Positions 9,564-18,470 of a stretch of 64,000 nt of DNA are shown here, one piece after another. The notes beneath the pieces were generated by a model. It saw only the letters and a program-made list of their open reading frames with translations. It was not told the DNA's origin and searched no databases. Every line of letters starts with the position of its first letter. Within the stretch, counting starts at the first letter, position 1. Position numbers and translations under genes: made by a program. The DNA comes from Nitriliruptor sp040882075. GTDB lineage: Bacteria > Actinomycetota > Nitriliruptoria > Nitriliruptorales > Nitriliruptoraceae. The stretch lies in assembly GCF_040882075.1 (NCBI RefSeq), contig NZ_JBBEBZ010000172.1:7066-71065 (forward strand), written 5' to 3'.

Positions 9564-10709
9564 GTGGCACCGCAGCGTGAGTGGCTCGAGAAGGACTACT
9601 ACGCCGCGCTCGGCGTGGCCGACGACGCCTCCGCCGACGACATCAAGAAGGCCTACCGCAAGCTGGCGCGCAAGAACCACCCGGACGCCAACCCCGAGGA
9701 TCCGAGCGCGGAACAGCGCTTCAAGGACGTCGGCGAGGCGTACGGGGTCCTCAGCGACGTCACGAAACGGCGCGAGTACGACGAACTGCGTCGGCTCGGT
9801 GCCGCGGGGTTCCCCGGCGCAGGCGGCGGTCGCCCCGGTGACCCCTTCGGTGGCGGGTTCGCCGGTGGTGACCTCGGCGACCTGCTCGGCCAGATGTTCG
9901 GCCAGGGCGGCGCCGGACGCGGGGCCGCCCGTCCGCGACGTGCCCGTCGCGGTCGTGACCTGCGGGCCGATGTCCACCTGACCTTCGAGGACGCCCTCGC
10001 CGGTGTCCGCACGACCCTGCGCATCACCGGTGACGGCGCGTGCGACACCTGCAAGGGGTCCGGCGCCGCACCGGGCACCTCGCCCGTCCGCTGCGAGACC
10101 TGCGGCGGACGCGGGCAGGTCACCGTCGACCAGGGTCCGTTCTCGTTCGCTCAGCCCTGCGGACGCTGCGGTGGCCGTGGCCAGCGCATCGAGACCCCGT
10201 GCGCGACCTGCGACGGATCGGGCCGGGTCGTCAAGCCGCGGCAGCTGACCGTCAAGGTGCCCGCCGGCGTCAAGGACGGTGCGGTGATCCGCGTCGCTGG
10301 CCGTGGCGGACCCGGCGCCGACGGCGGGCCGGCCGGTGACGTGCTGGTCTCCGTGCACGTCGCACCCCACCCGCTCTTCGGGCGGCGCGGCGACGACGTC
10401 ACACTCGAGGTGTCGATCACCTACGCCGAGGCCGCGCTCGGCACCAAGCTCACCGTCCCGACGCCGTCGGGGAACACACGGACCATCAAGATCCCCGCCG
10501 GAACGACGTCGGGTCGCACCCTGCGCGTCAAGGGGGAGGGCGGCCCGAAGCGAGGTGGCGGGACCGGAGACCTGCGGGTGACGGTCCGCATCGAGGTCCC
10601 CTCGCGGCCGAGCCGTGAACAGAAGCGCTTGCTCGAGCAGCTCGCCGAGCTCGACGACACCTCCGCGCGTGACGCCGACCTGCTCGGCGCCGTCGCGCGG
10701 GACAGCTGA
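9564..10709 (+). CDS. dnaJ: Chaperone DnaJ (type I Hsp40)
   Basis: Hsp40 of 381 residues. It has a J domain with the HPD triad (KNHPDAN), a short Gly/Phe region (GGGRPGDPFGGGF), four CxxCxGxG-type zinc repeats (CDTCKGSG, CETCGGRG, CGRCGGRG, CATCDGSG) and two C-terminal beta domains. It stimulates DnaK ATPase and delivers substrates. I prefer GTG 9564, because the GGAGGAGG tract at 9548-9555 then has normal spacing; the in-frame GTG at 9555 lies inside that tract. Confidence 0.97.
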   Translation: MAPQREWLEKDYYAALGVADDASADDIKKAYRKLARKNHPDANPEDPSAEQRFKDVGEAYGVLSDVTKRREYDELRRLGAAGFPGAGGGRPGDPFGGGFAGGDLGDLLGQMFGQGGAGRGAARPRRARRGRDLRADVHLTFEDALAGVRTTLRITGDGACDTCKGSGAAPGTSPVRCETCGGRGQVTVDQGPFSFAQPCGRCGGRGQRIETPCATCDGSGRVVKPRQLTVKVPAGVKDGAVIRVAGRGGPGADGGPAGDVLVSVHVAPHPLFGRRGDDVTLEVSITYAEAALGTKLTVPTPSGNTRTIKIPAGTTSGRTLRVKGEGGPKRGGGTGDLRVTVRIEVPSRPSREQKRLLEQLAELDDTSARDADLLGAVARDS

Positions 10710-10714
10710 AGGGG

Positions 10715-11359
10715 GTGGCCGTGAACGCCACCGCGGACAGGCCCCTCGAGACGGGCGCGGACGAGCACCCGCAGCAGCGGTTCCTCGAGCCGCGCGCCCA
10801 GGAGCCCGGTCGAGCGTGGTCGTGGTCGACCCGCCGGCGCGAGGAAGCCGAGGAGGCCGCGGCCGCGGGCGAACGCTTCCAGACCCCCGACGACGACGCG
10901 CCCGTCTACGTCATCTCGGTGGCGGCGGAGCTGGCCGAGCTGCACCCGCAGACCCTGCGTGCCTACGAGCGTGAAGGGCTGCTCACACCCGCGCGGACCG
11001 AGGGTGGCACGCGCCGCTACTCCCCCCGCGATGTGGAACGTCTGCGCCTCATCAAGACCCTGACCACCGACGAGGGCCTGAACCTCGCCGGGGTCCGGAT
11101 CGTGCTCGAGCTCGGCGAGAATCTCGAAGGTGCCCGCCGCCGCGTCGGGGAGCTCGAGGAGATGGTCCGGGTGCTCGCCGAGCGGCTGGACACACGTCCA
11201 GCCGCGGAGCGGTTCGACCTGGTCAAGTCCCCCAGCCGGGACGTCGAGGTCCACCAGCTGCGGCGCCGCACCGGCCAGCGTGGCGCCCGCCCCGCGAACC
11301 GGCCGGTGCAGCGCGCGACGCCCATCCCACCGCCGGAGCGTCGCGCCGCGGACGCCTGA
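10715..11359 (+). CDS. hspR: Heat-shock repressor HspR (MerR family)
   Basis: MerR-type regulator of 214 residues. A 60-residue polar N-terminal extension precedes the winged helix (YVISVAAELAELHPQTLRAYEREGLL, then TEGGTRRYSPRDVERLRLI) and a helical dimerisation segment. HspR represses dnaK and often clpB by binding HAIR repeats, using DnaK as co-repressor. The operator at 6728-6744 fits autoregulation of the whole operon. GTG 10721 in the same frame is an equally possible start. The N- and C-terminal extensions are longer than in most HspR proteins. Confidence 0.93.
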   Translation: MAVNATADRPLETGADEHPQQRFLEPRAQEPGRAWSWSTRRREEAEEAAAAGERFQTPDDDAPVYVISVAAELAELHPQTLRAYEREGLLTPARTEGGTRRYSPRDVERLRLIKTLTTDEGLNLAGVRIVLELGENLEGARRRVGELEEMVRVLAERLDTRPAAERFDLVKSPSRDVEVHQLRRRTGQRGARPANRPVQRATPIPPPERRAADA

Positions 11360-11374
11360 ACGACAGCGGCACCG

Positions 11375-14128
11375 TCAGACGTCGAGCTGTAGGGCGGTCG
11401 AGGTCCCGGTCCGGCGGGGGAAGGGGTCGTAGGGCGCACCATCAGCGATCTCACGGTTGCGGATCAGCAGGCGGCGGACCAGCTCATCGTCGTCCTGCGC
11501 GACGGAGAGGGGCCAGCCGTACGCCGCGGCGACGGCTCGGTCGAGCGCACGGTGGGCGTCTCGTAGGTCGGTGTACGCACCGTCGTCGAGCCGGTTGTAC
11601 AGCTCCGTCGATCCGATGCCTTCGGAACGACACAGGGTCGTTCGACGTTCGTAGAGCGCGGCACCAGCGGAAGCCACGGTTGCACGGTGTTCGTCGTCGA
11701 GCTCCGGCCACGGGAAGGTCTCGAAGGCCGACGTGCTGGTGTAGCTCAGATCGGCCTTGAGCGTCGAGCCACGGGCCCACGCCCAGGCGTCGTGCGCGCG
11801 CGAGTTGAGCAGGCCCATCGCATCGTCGCCGTCGAACGCGAAGACGTAGATCTTGCCACTGGGGCAGGTCCACGGCTCGAGCCAGGTCAGCAGCAGCCGC
11901 TTGCCGAAGGCGAGGCTGCCGATGTACCGGGGGAGATCCGCGGTAGCACGGCGTAGGCCGACGGCCTGTTCGCCGAAGAGCCACCAACGTTCCCGCCGAG
12001 CCTTGCGACGGTTCGTGTCCCGGTCCGGTTTGACGCGTTCTCGGACGATGGCGAGCGCCGCGGGGTACCGCATCGCCTCCTCGAGCGGTCGCTGCGCGAA
12101 GTCGATGATCCACCGCCCCGGACGCTGCTCTGGGTCGTCCGCGATGTCCTCGCCGGTCAGGTACGGGCGGACGACGTCGCGGTAGGACGCGTCGTCGCGT
12201 GCGAGCAACTCCTCGGCCTCCGCGGTGGTCAGGATGAAGCCGTCGCCGACCGGGATCGGCCCCTGGAAGCATCGTCCGCGGTTGGCCTCGAGCCGGACCG
12301 CCGACGCGGTCGACCGCTCTGGTGTCACCAGTTCGGCGGTGATGCCGGTCACCTGCGCGCCGTCGAGGACGAACCTGGTCGGGGGCGTCGGTGGGTCCTT
12401 GATCCAGTTCACGATGCTGACGTGGACCTTCGCCTCACCGGGCCACTTCTGGGTCGACACCGCCTCCGTGATGACGCCCCCGGTCGCGGTGATGTGCTCG
12501 AGCGACGCCGACCGGGCGCGGTTCTGGGAGATCGAGTTCGTCCCGACGAGGCCCGCCCGCTGACCCGGCCGCAGTTCGGCGTGAGCGCGCCGGAACCAGT
12601 AGACGCAGTAGTCCTTGATCCCAACGCCGAACTCCTCCTTCAGCCAGTCGAGGTAGGCGTCACCCCGGCCGCGACGCAGGTTCTGCGAACCGAGGAAGGG
12701 CGGGTTGCCGATGATGGCGTCAACCGACGGCCACGGGTGTACGAGCGCGTCGACGCCCCCCTGGATGTTCGAGAGGTCGACGAGCGGCAACGGCGGCTCC
12801 GCTGGCCCGTACGCGTCGAGCATCTGGCGGTGACCCATCCATAGGGTGACCCGCGCGATGGACGCAGCGACGGGCTCGATCTCGAGGCCGTGGAAGTTGC
12901 GGAGGGTGACGAACGGCAACGTGGTCGGGTCGGGTGCGGGAACACCCGCCGCGTGGCTCGTCGCCGCGATCTTCGCCTTCGCCGCCGCCTCCAGGGCGCG
13001 GAGCTCGCGGTAGGCGACGTACAGGAAGTTGCCGCACCCGCACGCGGGGTCGAGGACGCGGAACTCGCAGATGGTCCGTAGGACGCGCTCGACCTCGGTG
13101 ATCGAGGCCGCTCGGTCGAGTTGCTCACGCAGCGGGTCCACGATGGTGGGGTCGACGATGCGCTTGATGTCGACCTCGTGGGTGTAGTGGGCTCCGAGGT
13201 GTGATCGCAGGTTCTCCCCGAGGAAGCCCTCGAGCAGCGAGCCGAAGATGGTCGGGTCGACCTTGTCCCAGTCGAAAGCGGCCGCCTGCCGGAGCAGCTC
13301 AAGTTCGTCGACCTCGAGGTGGAGGCGGGCGGGCTCAGCGAACAGCTCCCCGTTGACGTAGGTGGTCCCCGCCAGCAGGCCGTGCCGCCCACCGTCATCC
13401 TCGTCGTTCAGGACGGCGAACAGCGCCCCGAGGTCGGCGTAGGAGGACCGCTCCGGGTGCGCCAGCAGGGTCTCGACGGTGCGTTGGAACGGGTAGCCCT
13501 GCAGCATCCGGAGGTCCTCGGCGAACAGGCACCACACCGCCTGGAGGACGAAGGTCTGGATCACCTCCGGGCGGGCTGCCGAACGGTCGAGGAGTGCGTG
13601 GTACAGCTGCGAGACGTGCGTCGCCGCCTGGGTGGTGAGTTCACGGTGCTCGATCCCGAAGATCGGATCGTCGCCGCTCCCACCGAGGAAGAGGAGGGTC
13701 TCGTACCGATCCGGTAGCTCCTCGAGGGTGAACTCGGCGACCGGTGAGGACGGGTACAGGCCCGGTTGCCACACCTCGAAGCGGTGGAACGCACAGAGGA
13801 CGACGAACGGCGGCGCCGGTCGACCAGCCGCGGCATCGTCCGATGCTCGCCAGTACCCGAGCGCTTGGTCCCGATGGCGCTCGAGACGGTCGGCCTCCGC
13901 GGGCGCCTTCATCTCGATGATCACGACACCGGGCCAGTGGAAGTCCATGACGCCGGCCTGCGAGCCGCGGGCGTCCTCGAGTTCCGCCCGCTCGAGGCGA
14001 TCGACGCCGAAACAGGCGATCAACTCGTTGAGGTAGGTCTGGGCTTCGCCCCGCTCGGTGCCGCGGTAGCCCGACCAACGGGCGACGAACCCCCGTAGGG
14101 CGCGCTGGATCTCCTCGCCGCTACGCAC
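11375..14128 (-). CDS. MmeI-family (type IIL) restriction-modification enzyme
   Basis: Single polypeptide of 917 residues with the MmeI layout and nearly MmeI's length. The N-terminal nuclease has D-X9-EXK (MDFHWPGVVIIEMK, about residues 60-75). A helical spacer follows, then a gamma-class N6-adenine methyltransferase with motif I DPACGCGNFLYVAYRE and motif IV GNPPFLGSQ, then a target-recognition region and helical C-terminus. Such enzymes cut about 20 bases from their site and protect host DNA by methylating one strand of the same site. All catalytic residues are present. The target is set by the recognition region and cannot be read here. It lies 5 bases after the small gene at 14134 and converges on hspR. 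Confidence 0.93.
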   Translation of the reverse strand: MRSGEEIQRALRGFVARWSGYRGTERGEAQTYLNELIACFGVDRLERAELEDARGSQAGVMDFHWPGVVIIEMKAPAEADRLERHRDQALGYWRASDDAAAGRPAPPFVVLCAFHRFEVWQPGLYPSSPVAEFTLEELPDRYETLLFLGGSGDDPIFGIEHRELTTQAATHVSQLYHALLDRSAARPEVIQTFVLQAVWCLFAEDLRMLQGYPFQRTVETLLAHPERSSYADLGALFAVLNDEDDGGRHGLLAGTTYVNGELFAEPARLHLEVDELELLRQAAAFDWDKVDPTIFGSLLEGFLGENLRSHLGAHYTHEVDIKRIVDPTIVDPLREQLDRAASITEVERVLRTICEFRVLDPACGCGNFLYVAYRELRALEAAAKAKIAATSHAAGVPAPDPTTLPFVTLRNFHGLEIEPVAASIARVTLWMGHRQMLDAYGPAEPPLPLVDLSNIQGGVDALVHPWPSVDAIIGNPPFLGSQNLRRGRGDAYLDWLKEEFGVGIKDYCVYWFRRAHAELRPGQRAGLVGTNSISQNRARSASLEHITATGGVITEAVSTQKWPGEAKVHVSIVNWIKDPPTPPTRFVLDGAQVTGITAELVTPERSTASAVRLEANRGRCFQGPIPVGDGFILTTAEAEELLARDDASYRDVVRPYLTGEDIADDPEQRPGRWIIDFAQRPLEEAMRYPAALAIVRERVKPDRDTNRRKARRERWWLFGEQAVGLRRATADLPRYIGSLAFGKRLLLTWLEPWTCPSGKIYVFAFDGDDAMGLLNSRAHDAWAWARGSTLKADLSYTSTSAFETFPWPELDDEHRATVASAGAALYERRTTLCRSEGIGSTELYNRLDDGAYTDLRDAHRALDRAVAAAYGWPLSVAQDDDELVRRLLIRNREIADGAPYDPFPRRTGTSTALQLDV

Positions 14129-14133
14129 CCGAC

Positions 14134-14463
14134 TCAGGCGAGACGTTGCTGGGAACCGCCGAAGTACGCGGCCTGGAAGAGCTCCTGTCGGACGCGCTCG
14201 AGTTCCTCCAGCGCGCGGTCGAGCGCGAGGACGACGTTGGGTTCCGCATCACGTGCGACGGCCCGACGGGCACGGTCGGCGCGTCGGAGAGCCTGCTCGA
14301 TGTTGGTGATGGTCTCGGCGACCTCGCGCATCGCGGCCTCGTGTGCCGCCTGCCGACCCGACCGCTCGAGGTCGCCATCCGCGACCGTTCGCGCGATCGG
14401 AGGGAGCGAGGGGGAGATGCCGGGGTGATCGGCCACGTGGAGCCCTTCGACAGATGCAGGCAC
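14134..14463 (-). CDS. Small helical/coiled-coil protein upstream of the MmeI-type gene
   Basis: Protein of 109 residues that I do not recognise. After a Pro-rich start it is almost all helix, with heptad-like charged repeats (MREVAETITNIEQALRRADR and ALDRALEELERVRQELF), ending AAYFGGSQQRLA. No helix-turn-helix like that of controller (C) proteins is visible. The stop lies 5 bases before the MmeI-like start, so the two are almost certainly one transcript. It may be a partner or modulator of the enzyme. The GTG 14463 start is the first available and has only a weak ribosome site, so the true N-terminus may be shorter. Confidence 0.65.
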   Translation of the reverse strand: MPASVEGLHVADHPGISPSLPPIARTVADGDLERSGRQAAHEAAMREVAETITNIEQALRRADRARRAVARDAEPNVVLALDRALEELERVRQELFQAAYFGGSQQRLA

Positions 14464-14559
14464 CGTACCGCGAGGTGGTGATCCTCCCGAGGGATGGGCG
14501 CGCTACCTGTGGAACGTCACCGCTGTCGCGCCGTCGCCCGCGGGCCGCCTGACCCCCGA

Positions 14560-14617
14560 CCCGCACGGCCCCGTCCGTGCGGGGGCGTTCGCCGGTGGCA
14601 CGCGTTCGCTCGCGTGC
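14560..14617 (+). promoter_or_regulatory. Two adjacent hairpins in the leader of the thiolase operon
   Basis: CCCGCACGG (14560-14568) pairs perfectly with CCGTGCGGG (14575-14583) across a 6-base loop. GCACGCG (14598-14604) pairs with CGCGTGC (14611-14617), also across 6 bases. They lie 40-95 bases ahead of the start at 14656, between divergent genes. They could be RNA structures of the leader or operator dyads; the sequence does not decide. Confidence 0.5.
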
Positions 14618-14655
14618 GGCAACCTCGGGGCCGTCGCCATCTCCCGGAGGTCCCC

Positions 14656-15936
14656 GTGTCCGAGCCCCGTCGCGTCGCCATCCTCGGTGGCAACCGGATC
14701 CCGTTCGCCCGCTCGAACGGTCCGTACGCTGAGGCGAGCAACCAGGACATGCTCACCGAGGTCCTCGACGGGCTCGTCGCCCGGTTCGGCCTGCAGGACC
14801 AGCGGCTCGGTGAGGTCGTCGGCGGCGCCGTGCTCAAGCACAGCCGCGACTTCAACCTCACCCGCGAGAGCGTGCTCGGCAGCAAGCTCGACGGGGCGAC
14901 GCCGGCCTACGACGTGAGCCAGGCGTGCGGGACGGGGCTGCAGACCGCCTTCGCCGTCGGGGACAAGATCGCGCTCGGCCGCATCGACGTCGGGATCGCC
15001 GCCGGGGTGGATACCACCTCCGACGCTCCCATCGCCGTGAGCGAGGACCTGCGCCGGTTCCTGCTCAGCCTCAACGCGGCCAAGACGCTGCAGGACCGGA
15101 TCAAGCTCCTCGGCAACTTCCGCCCGGGGATGATCGGCATCGAGGCACCCCGCAACGCCGAGCCGCGTACCGGCCTGTCGATGGGTCAGCACATGCAGCG
15201 GACCGCCGACCGGTGGGGCATCGACCGCGAGAGCCAGGACGAGATCGCCGTGGCCAGCCACCGGAACGCCGCTGCCGCCTACGAGGCCGGGTTCTTCGAC
15301 AACCTCGTCTCGCCCTACCTCGGCCTGACCCGCGACCAGAACCTGCGCCCCGACTCGGACCCCGCCAAGCTCGCCAAGCTCGGCCCGGCGTTCCCCAACG
15401 ACGACGGGTCGGGGACGCTGACGGCCGCCAACTCGACGCCGCTGTCGGACGGTGCGTCGTCGGTCCTGCTCGCCAGCGAGGGGTGGGCCGAGCAGGCCGG
15501 GCTCACACCGCTCGCCTACCTCGTCGACCACGAGACCGCCGCCGTCGACTACGTCCACGGTGACGACGGGTTGCTGACCGCACCGATCTACGCCGTCCCG
15601 CGGCTGCTCGCCCGCAACGGGCTGAGCCTGCAGGACTTCGACCTGTACGAGATCCACGAGGCGTTCGCCTCCACCGTGCTCGTCACGCTGAAGGCGTGGG
15701 AGTCCGAGGCCTTCTGCCGCGAGCAGCTCGGCCGCGACGAACCCCTCGGCGCGATCGACCGGACCAAGCTCAACCCCCACGGCTCGTCGCTCGCGTTCGG
15801 GCACCCGTTCGCCGCGACCGGCGGCCGGATCCTGGCCAGCGCCGCCAAGCAGCTCGACGAACGCGGTGGCGGCCGAGCGCTGATCTCCATCTGCGCTGCC
15901 GGTGGCAACGGCGTCGTCGCCATCCTCGAGCGCTGA
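14656..15936 (+). CDS. Acetyl-CoA acetyltransferase / thiolase (FadA2/FadI-like)
   Basis: Thiolase of 426 residues. It has the acyl-enzyme Cys in SQACGTGLQTAF, the active-site NPHGSSLAFGHPFAATGGR and a C-terminal Cys in SICAAGGNG. Thiolases cleave 3-ketoacyl-CoA or condense two acyl-CoAs. Start GTG 14656 has CGGAGG 5 bases upstream. The following genes are a long FabG and a MaoC hydratase, the same set as mycobacterial fadA2-fabG4-htdX. This suggests the enzyme works with them on a CoA-linked chain, but the direction (synthesis or breakdown) is not evident. Confidence 0.92.
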   Translation: MSEPRRVAILGGNRIPFARSNGPYAEASNQDMLTEVLDGLVARFGLQDQRLGEVVGGAVLKHSRDFNLTRESVLGSKLDGATPAYDVSQACGTGLQTAFAVGDKIALGRIDVGIAAGVDTTSDAPIAVSEDLRRFLLSLNAAKTLQDRIKLLGNFRPGMIGIEAPRNAEPRTGLSMGQHMQRTADRWGIDRESQDEIAVASHRNAAAAYEAGFFDNLVSPYLGLTRDQNLRPDSDPAKLAKLGPAFPNDDGSGTLTAANSTPLSDGASSVLLASEGWAEQAGLTPLAYLVDHETAAVDYVHGDDGLLTAPIYAVPRLLARNGLSLQDFDLYEIHEAFASTVLVTLKAWESEAFCREQLGRDEPLGAIDRTKLNPHGSSLAFGHPFAATGGRILASAAKQLDERGGGRALISICAAGGNGVVAILER

Positions 15937-15985
15937 GCCGCTCGCTCCATCGCCCCACCGCTGAACCGACCCGAGAGGTCCTCCC

Positions 15986-17359
15986 GTGGCAGACCTGTTG
16001 CAGCAGCTGTTGACCAGCCCCATCGGCCGGCAGATCACCTCGACGCTGTCGGTGCCGATTCCACCGGAGCTCCGCCGGCACGAACCCGGCCAGTCCCTCG
16101 CGCACGGCCCCGTGCTGGTGCTCGCGGCGGACGGTGGTGCCGTCCAGGGGGCGGTCACCGAGCTCCTGACCGGCGCAGGCGTCGACGTCGTGGACGAGGT
16201 CACCGACACGGCCGCCGAGCCGGCGGGCGACGGGCGGCCACAACGGTTCGCCGCGATCGTCGTCGACGCCACCGGGATCACCCGTAGCGCCGACCTCGCC
16301 CAGCTCCACGACCTGCTCCACCCGGTCCTGAAGCGCGTCCTGCCCTCCGGTCGCATCATCCTGCTCGGGCGGCCCCCGGAGGACGCCGACGACGCCCACA
16401 CCCGCGCCGCCCAGCGGTCGCTCGAGGGTGTGGTCCGTTCGCTCGGCAAGGAGGCGCGCGACGGCACGACCGTGACCCTGGTGCACGTCGCGGCCGGAGC
16501 GGAGGGCGACCTCGATGCGGCCGTGCGGTTCCTGGTCTCGGCTCGCTCGGCCTACGTGTCGGGCCAGGTGCTCCACGTCGGCCCCGCGCCGTCCGGTGCC
16601 TGCGACGGCATCGACTGGGAACGGCCGCTGGCCGGGCAGGTCGCGTTGGTCACCGGTGCGGCGCGCGGCATCGGCGAGGCGATCGCCGAGGTGCTGGCCC
16701 GTGACGGGGCTCACGTGGTGTGCCTCGACGTCCCCGCTCAGGGTGACGCGCTCCAACGGGTCGCCAACCGGGTCGGTGGCACGACCCTTCAGCTCGACAT
16801 CACCGGCGACGACGCGCCGCAGCGCGTGATCGACCACCTCCGCGAGCGCCACGGTGGCGTGGACGTCGTCGTGCACAACGCCGGCATCACCCGGGACAAG
16901 TCGCTGGCGAACATGGAACGGGGCTGGTGGGACGCGGTCATCGCCGTCAACCTCACCTCCCAGGAGCGCATGAACGACGCGCTGCTCGACGAGAAGGTCC
17001 TGAACGAGGGCGGCCGGATCGTGTGCGTGTCCTCGATGGCGGGGATCGCCGGCGGGAAGGGGCAGACCAACTACGCCGCGTCGAAGGCCGGCGTCATCGG
17101 CCACGTCGAAGCCCTCGCCCCGAAGCTGGCCGAGCGGTCCGGGTCCATCAACGCGGTGGCGCCCGGCTTCATCGAGACCGAGATGACGGCCGCGATGCCC
17201 CTGATCTCGCGCGAGTTCGGCCGCCGCATGAACAGCCTCAACCAGGGTGGTCAGCCGGTCGACGTCGCCGAGGCGATCGCGTTCTTCGCGTCGCCGGCCG
17301 CCGTCGGCAGCAACGGCACCACCCTGCGGGTCGACGGCCAGCACCTGATCGGCGCCTAG
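15986..17359 (+). CDS. fabG: High-molecular-weight 3-oxoacyl-[ACP/CoA] reductase (FabG4-like)
   Basis: Protein of 457 residues, nearly twice the size of ordinary FabG. The N-terminal 200 residues form a degenerate flavodoxin-like/Rossmann half without a clear cofactor motif. The C-terminal half is an active short-chain dehydrogenase: TGAARGIGEAIAEVL, then HNAGITRD, then the YAASK catalytic pair with a preceding Ser (CVSSMAGIAG), and PGFIETEM. This matches mycobacterial HMwFabG/FabG4, an NADH-dependent 3-oxoacyl-CoA reductase. Start GTG 15986 has GAGAGG 7 bases upstream. It lies between a thiolase and a hydratase gene. Confidence 0.92.
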   Translation: MADLLQQLLTSPIGRQITSTLSVPIPPELRRHEPGQSLAHGPVLVLAADGGAVQGAVTELLTGAGVDVVDEVTDTAAEPAGDGRPQRFAAIVVDATGITRSADLAQLHDLLHPVLKRVLPSGRIILLGRPPEDADDAHTRAAQRSLEGVVRSLGKEARDGTTVTLVHVAAGAEGDLDAAVRFLVSARSAYVSGQVLHVGPAPSGACDGIDWERPLAGQVALVTGAARGIGEAIAEVLARDGAHVVCLDVPAQGDALQRVANRVGGTTLQLDITGDDAPQRVIDHLRERHGGVDVVVHNAGITRDKSLANMERGWWDAVIAVNLTSQERMNDALLDEKVLNEGGRIVCVSSMAGIAGGKGQTNYAASKAGVIGHVEALAPKLAERSGSINAVAPGFIETEMTAAMPLISREFGRRMNSLNQGGQPVDVAEAIAFFASPAAVGSNGTTLRVDGQHLIGA

Positions 17360-17361
17360 CG

Positions 17362-18225
17362 ATGACCACGACCGAACGCCTCGACGCGATCCCCTCGCTC
17401 GGGACCCTCTACGCCCGCGCTGCCGTTCGCGCGGTGCTGCCCGGCGCGAGCGACGAGCTCCCGGACCGTGAGTTCCAGGTCCGCAGCGTCGACGTCGATC
17501 GCGACCACCTCGCTGCGTACTCGCGGGTCTGCGGGTACCGGCTCGCCGACGTGCTGCCGTCCACGTACGTGCACGTGCTGAGTTTCCCCCTGTCGGTCGC
17601 GCTGATGGCCGACCGGCGGTTCCCGTTCGCGCTCCCGGGCCTGGTGCACGTGGCGAACCGCGCCGAGACCCACCGCCCCGTCACCGCGAACGAGCCGCTC
17701 GACCTCGCCGTCCGCACCGTCGACCTGCGCCCCCATCGCAAGGGGCGGCAGTTCGAGGTCGTCGCCGAGGCACGGGTCGGCGACGACCTCGTCTGGAGCA
17801 GCACCAGCACCTACCTCCGCCGAGGCGACGACGGGGACGAGTCCGTGACCGAGGCCGACCTCCCGCTCGAGCCGCCGGAGGAGAGCACCGAGGGAGCGCG
17901 ATGGAAGGTGCCCGGCGACACGGGCCGCCGGTACGCGGCGGTGTCCGGGGACCGCAACCCCATCCACCTGTCGCCGCTGACGTCCCGGCTGTTCGGCTTC
18001 CCCAAGCCCATCGCCCACGGGATGTGGACAGCAGCACGTGCGTTGGCGGCGATCGAGGACCGGGTGCCGGCCACCGGCGTGCAGACCCTGCGGTTCGGCA
18101 AGCCCCTGCCCATGCCGCGGACCGTCGCGTTCGCTGCGGCGGAGCGCCCCGACGGCTGGGCGTTCGCCGTGCGCGACACCCGCTCCGGCGCGCCGCACCT
18201 GACCGGGACCGTCACCGACGCGTGA
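17362..18225 (+). CDS. MaoC-like (R)-specific 3-hydroxyacyl dehydratase (HtdX-like)
   Basis: Double-hotdog protein of 287 residues with an N-terminal degenerate MaoC half. The C-terminal half carries the hydratase motif SGDRNPIHLSPLTSRLFGF (Asp/His active-site pair) followed by IAHGMW. It dehydrates or hydrates (R)-3-hydroxyacyl chains. It follows fabG4 by 2 bases and completes the conserved thiolase-reductase-dehydratase trio. The matching mycobacterial gene is htdX. Confidence 0.9.
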   Translation: MTTTERLDAIPSLGTLYARAAVRAVLPGASDELPDREFQVRSVDVDRDHLAAYSRVCGYRLADVLPSTYVHVLSFPLSVALMADRRFPFALPGLVHVANRAETHRPVTANEPLDLAVRTVDLRPHRKGRQFEVVAEARVGDDLVWSSTSTYLRRGDDGDESVTEADLPLEPPEESTEGARWKVPGDTGRRYAAVSGDRNPIHLSPLTSRLFGFPKPIAHGMWTAARALAAIEDRVPATGVQTLRFGKPLPMPRTVAFAAAERPDGWAFAVRDTRSGAPHLTGTVTDA

Positions 18226-18238
18226 CGTGACGGGCCCG

Positions 18239-18257
18239 CTCGTGCAGCGGGCACGAG
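18239..18257 (+). terminator. Hairpin after the hydratase gene
   Basis: CTCGTGC and GCACGAG form a perfect 7-base stem with a 5-base loop, 13 bases after the stop codon. There is no U-tract. Confidence 0.4.
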
Positions 18258-18332
18258 TTCCATGGACGGCGATCGGGAGCGGCCGGACAGCTCGTCACAT
18301 GGGGGTGGTCTGCGCCGGGGCGGCGTAGCTCT

Positions 18333-18409
18333 CTTGCGTCCCCGAGGCGCAGCTGACCTGACCCGACCGTCCGTCGATCGGGTGCACGGCTCGGTCACGG
18401 GCGTACCGT
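18333..18409 (+). promoter_or_regulatory. clpB upstream region with -10-like TACCGT and degenerate HAIR-like dyad
   Basis: TACCGT at 18404-18409 is the best -10 candidate, 61 bases before the start. CTTGCGT (18333) and GCGCAGC (18347), 7 bases apart, keep only part of HAIR symmetry (CGCA opposite TGCG), so HspR control of clpB is possible but not shown. Confidence 0.25.
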
Positions 18410-18470
18410 CTTCCGCGGCGGTCGGACGCCATGGTGACGTCCGCACGAGCCGACCGGGAGGTGGACCCGC

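Noticed and set aside
18333..18353. Clear HAIR operator upstream of clpB
   Set aside because: The second arm matches too poorly to call a HspR site; kept only as a weak regulatory note.
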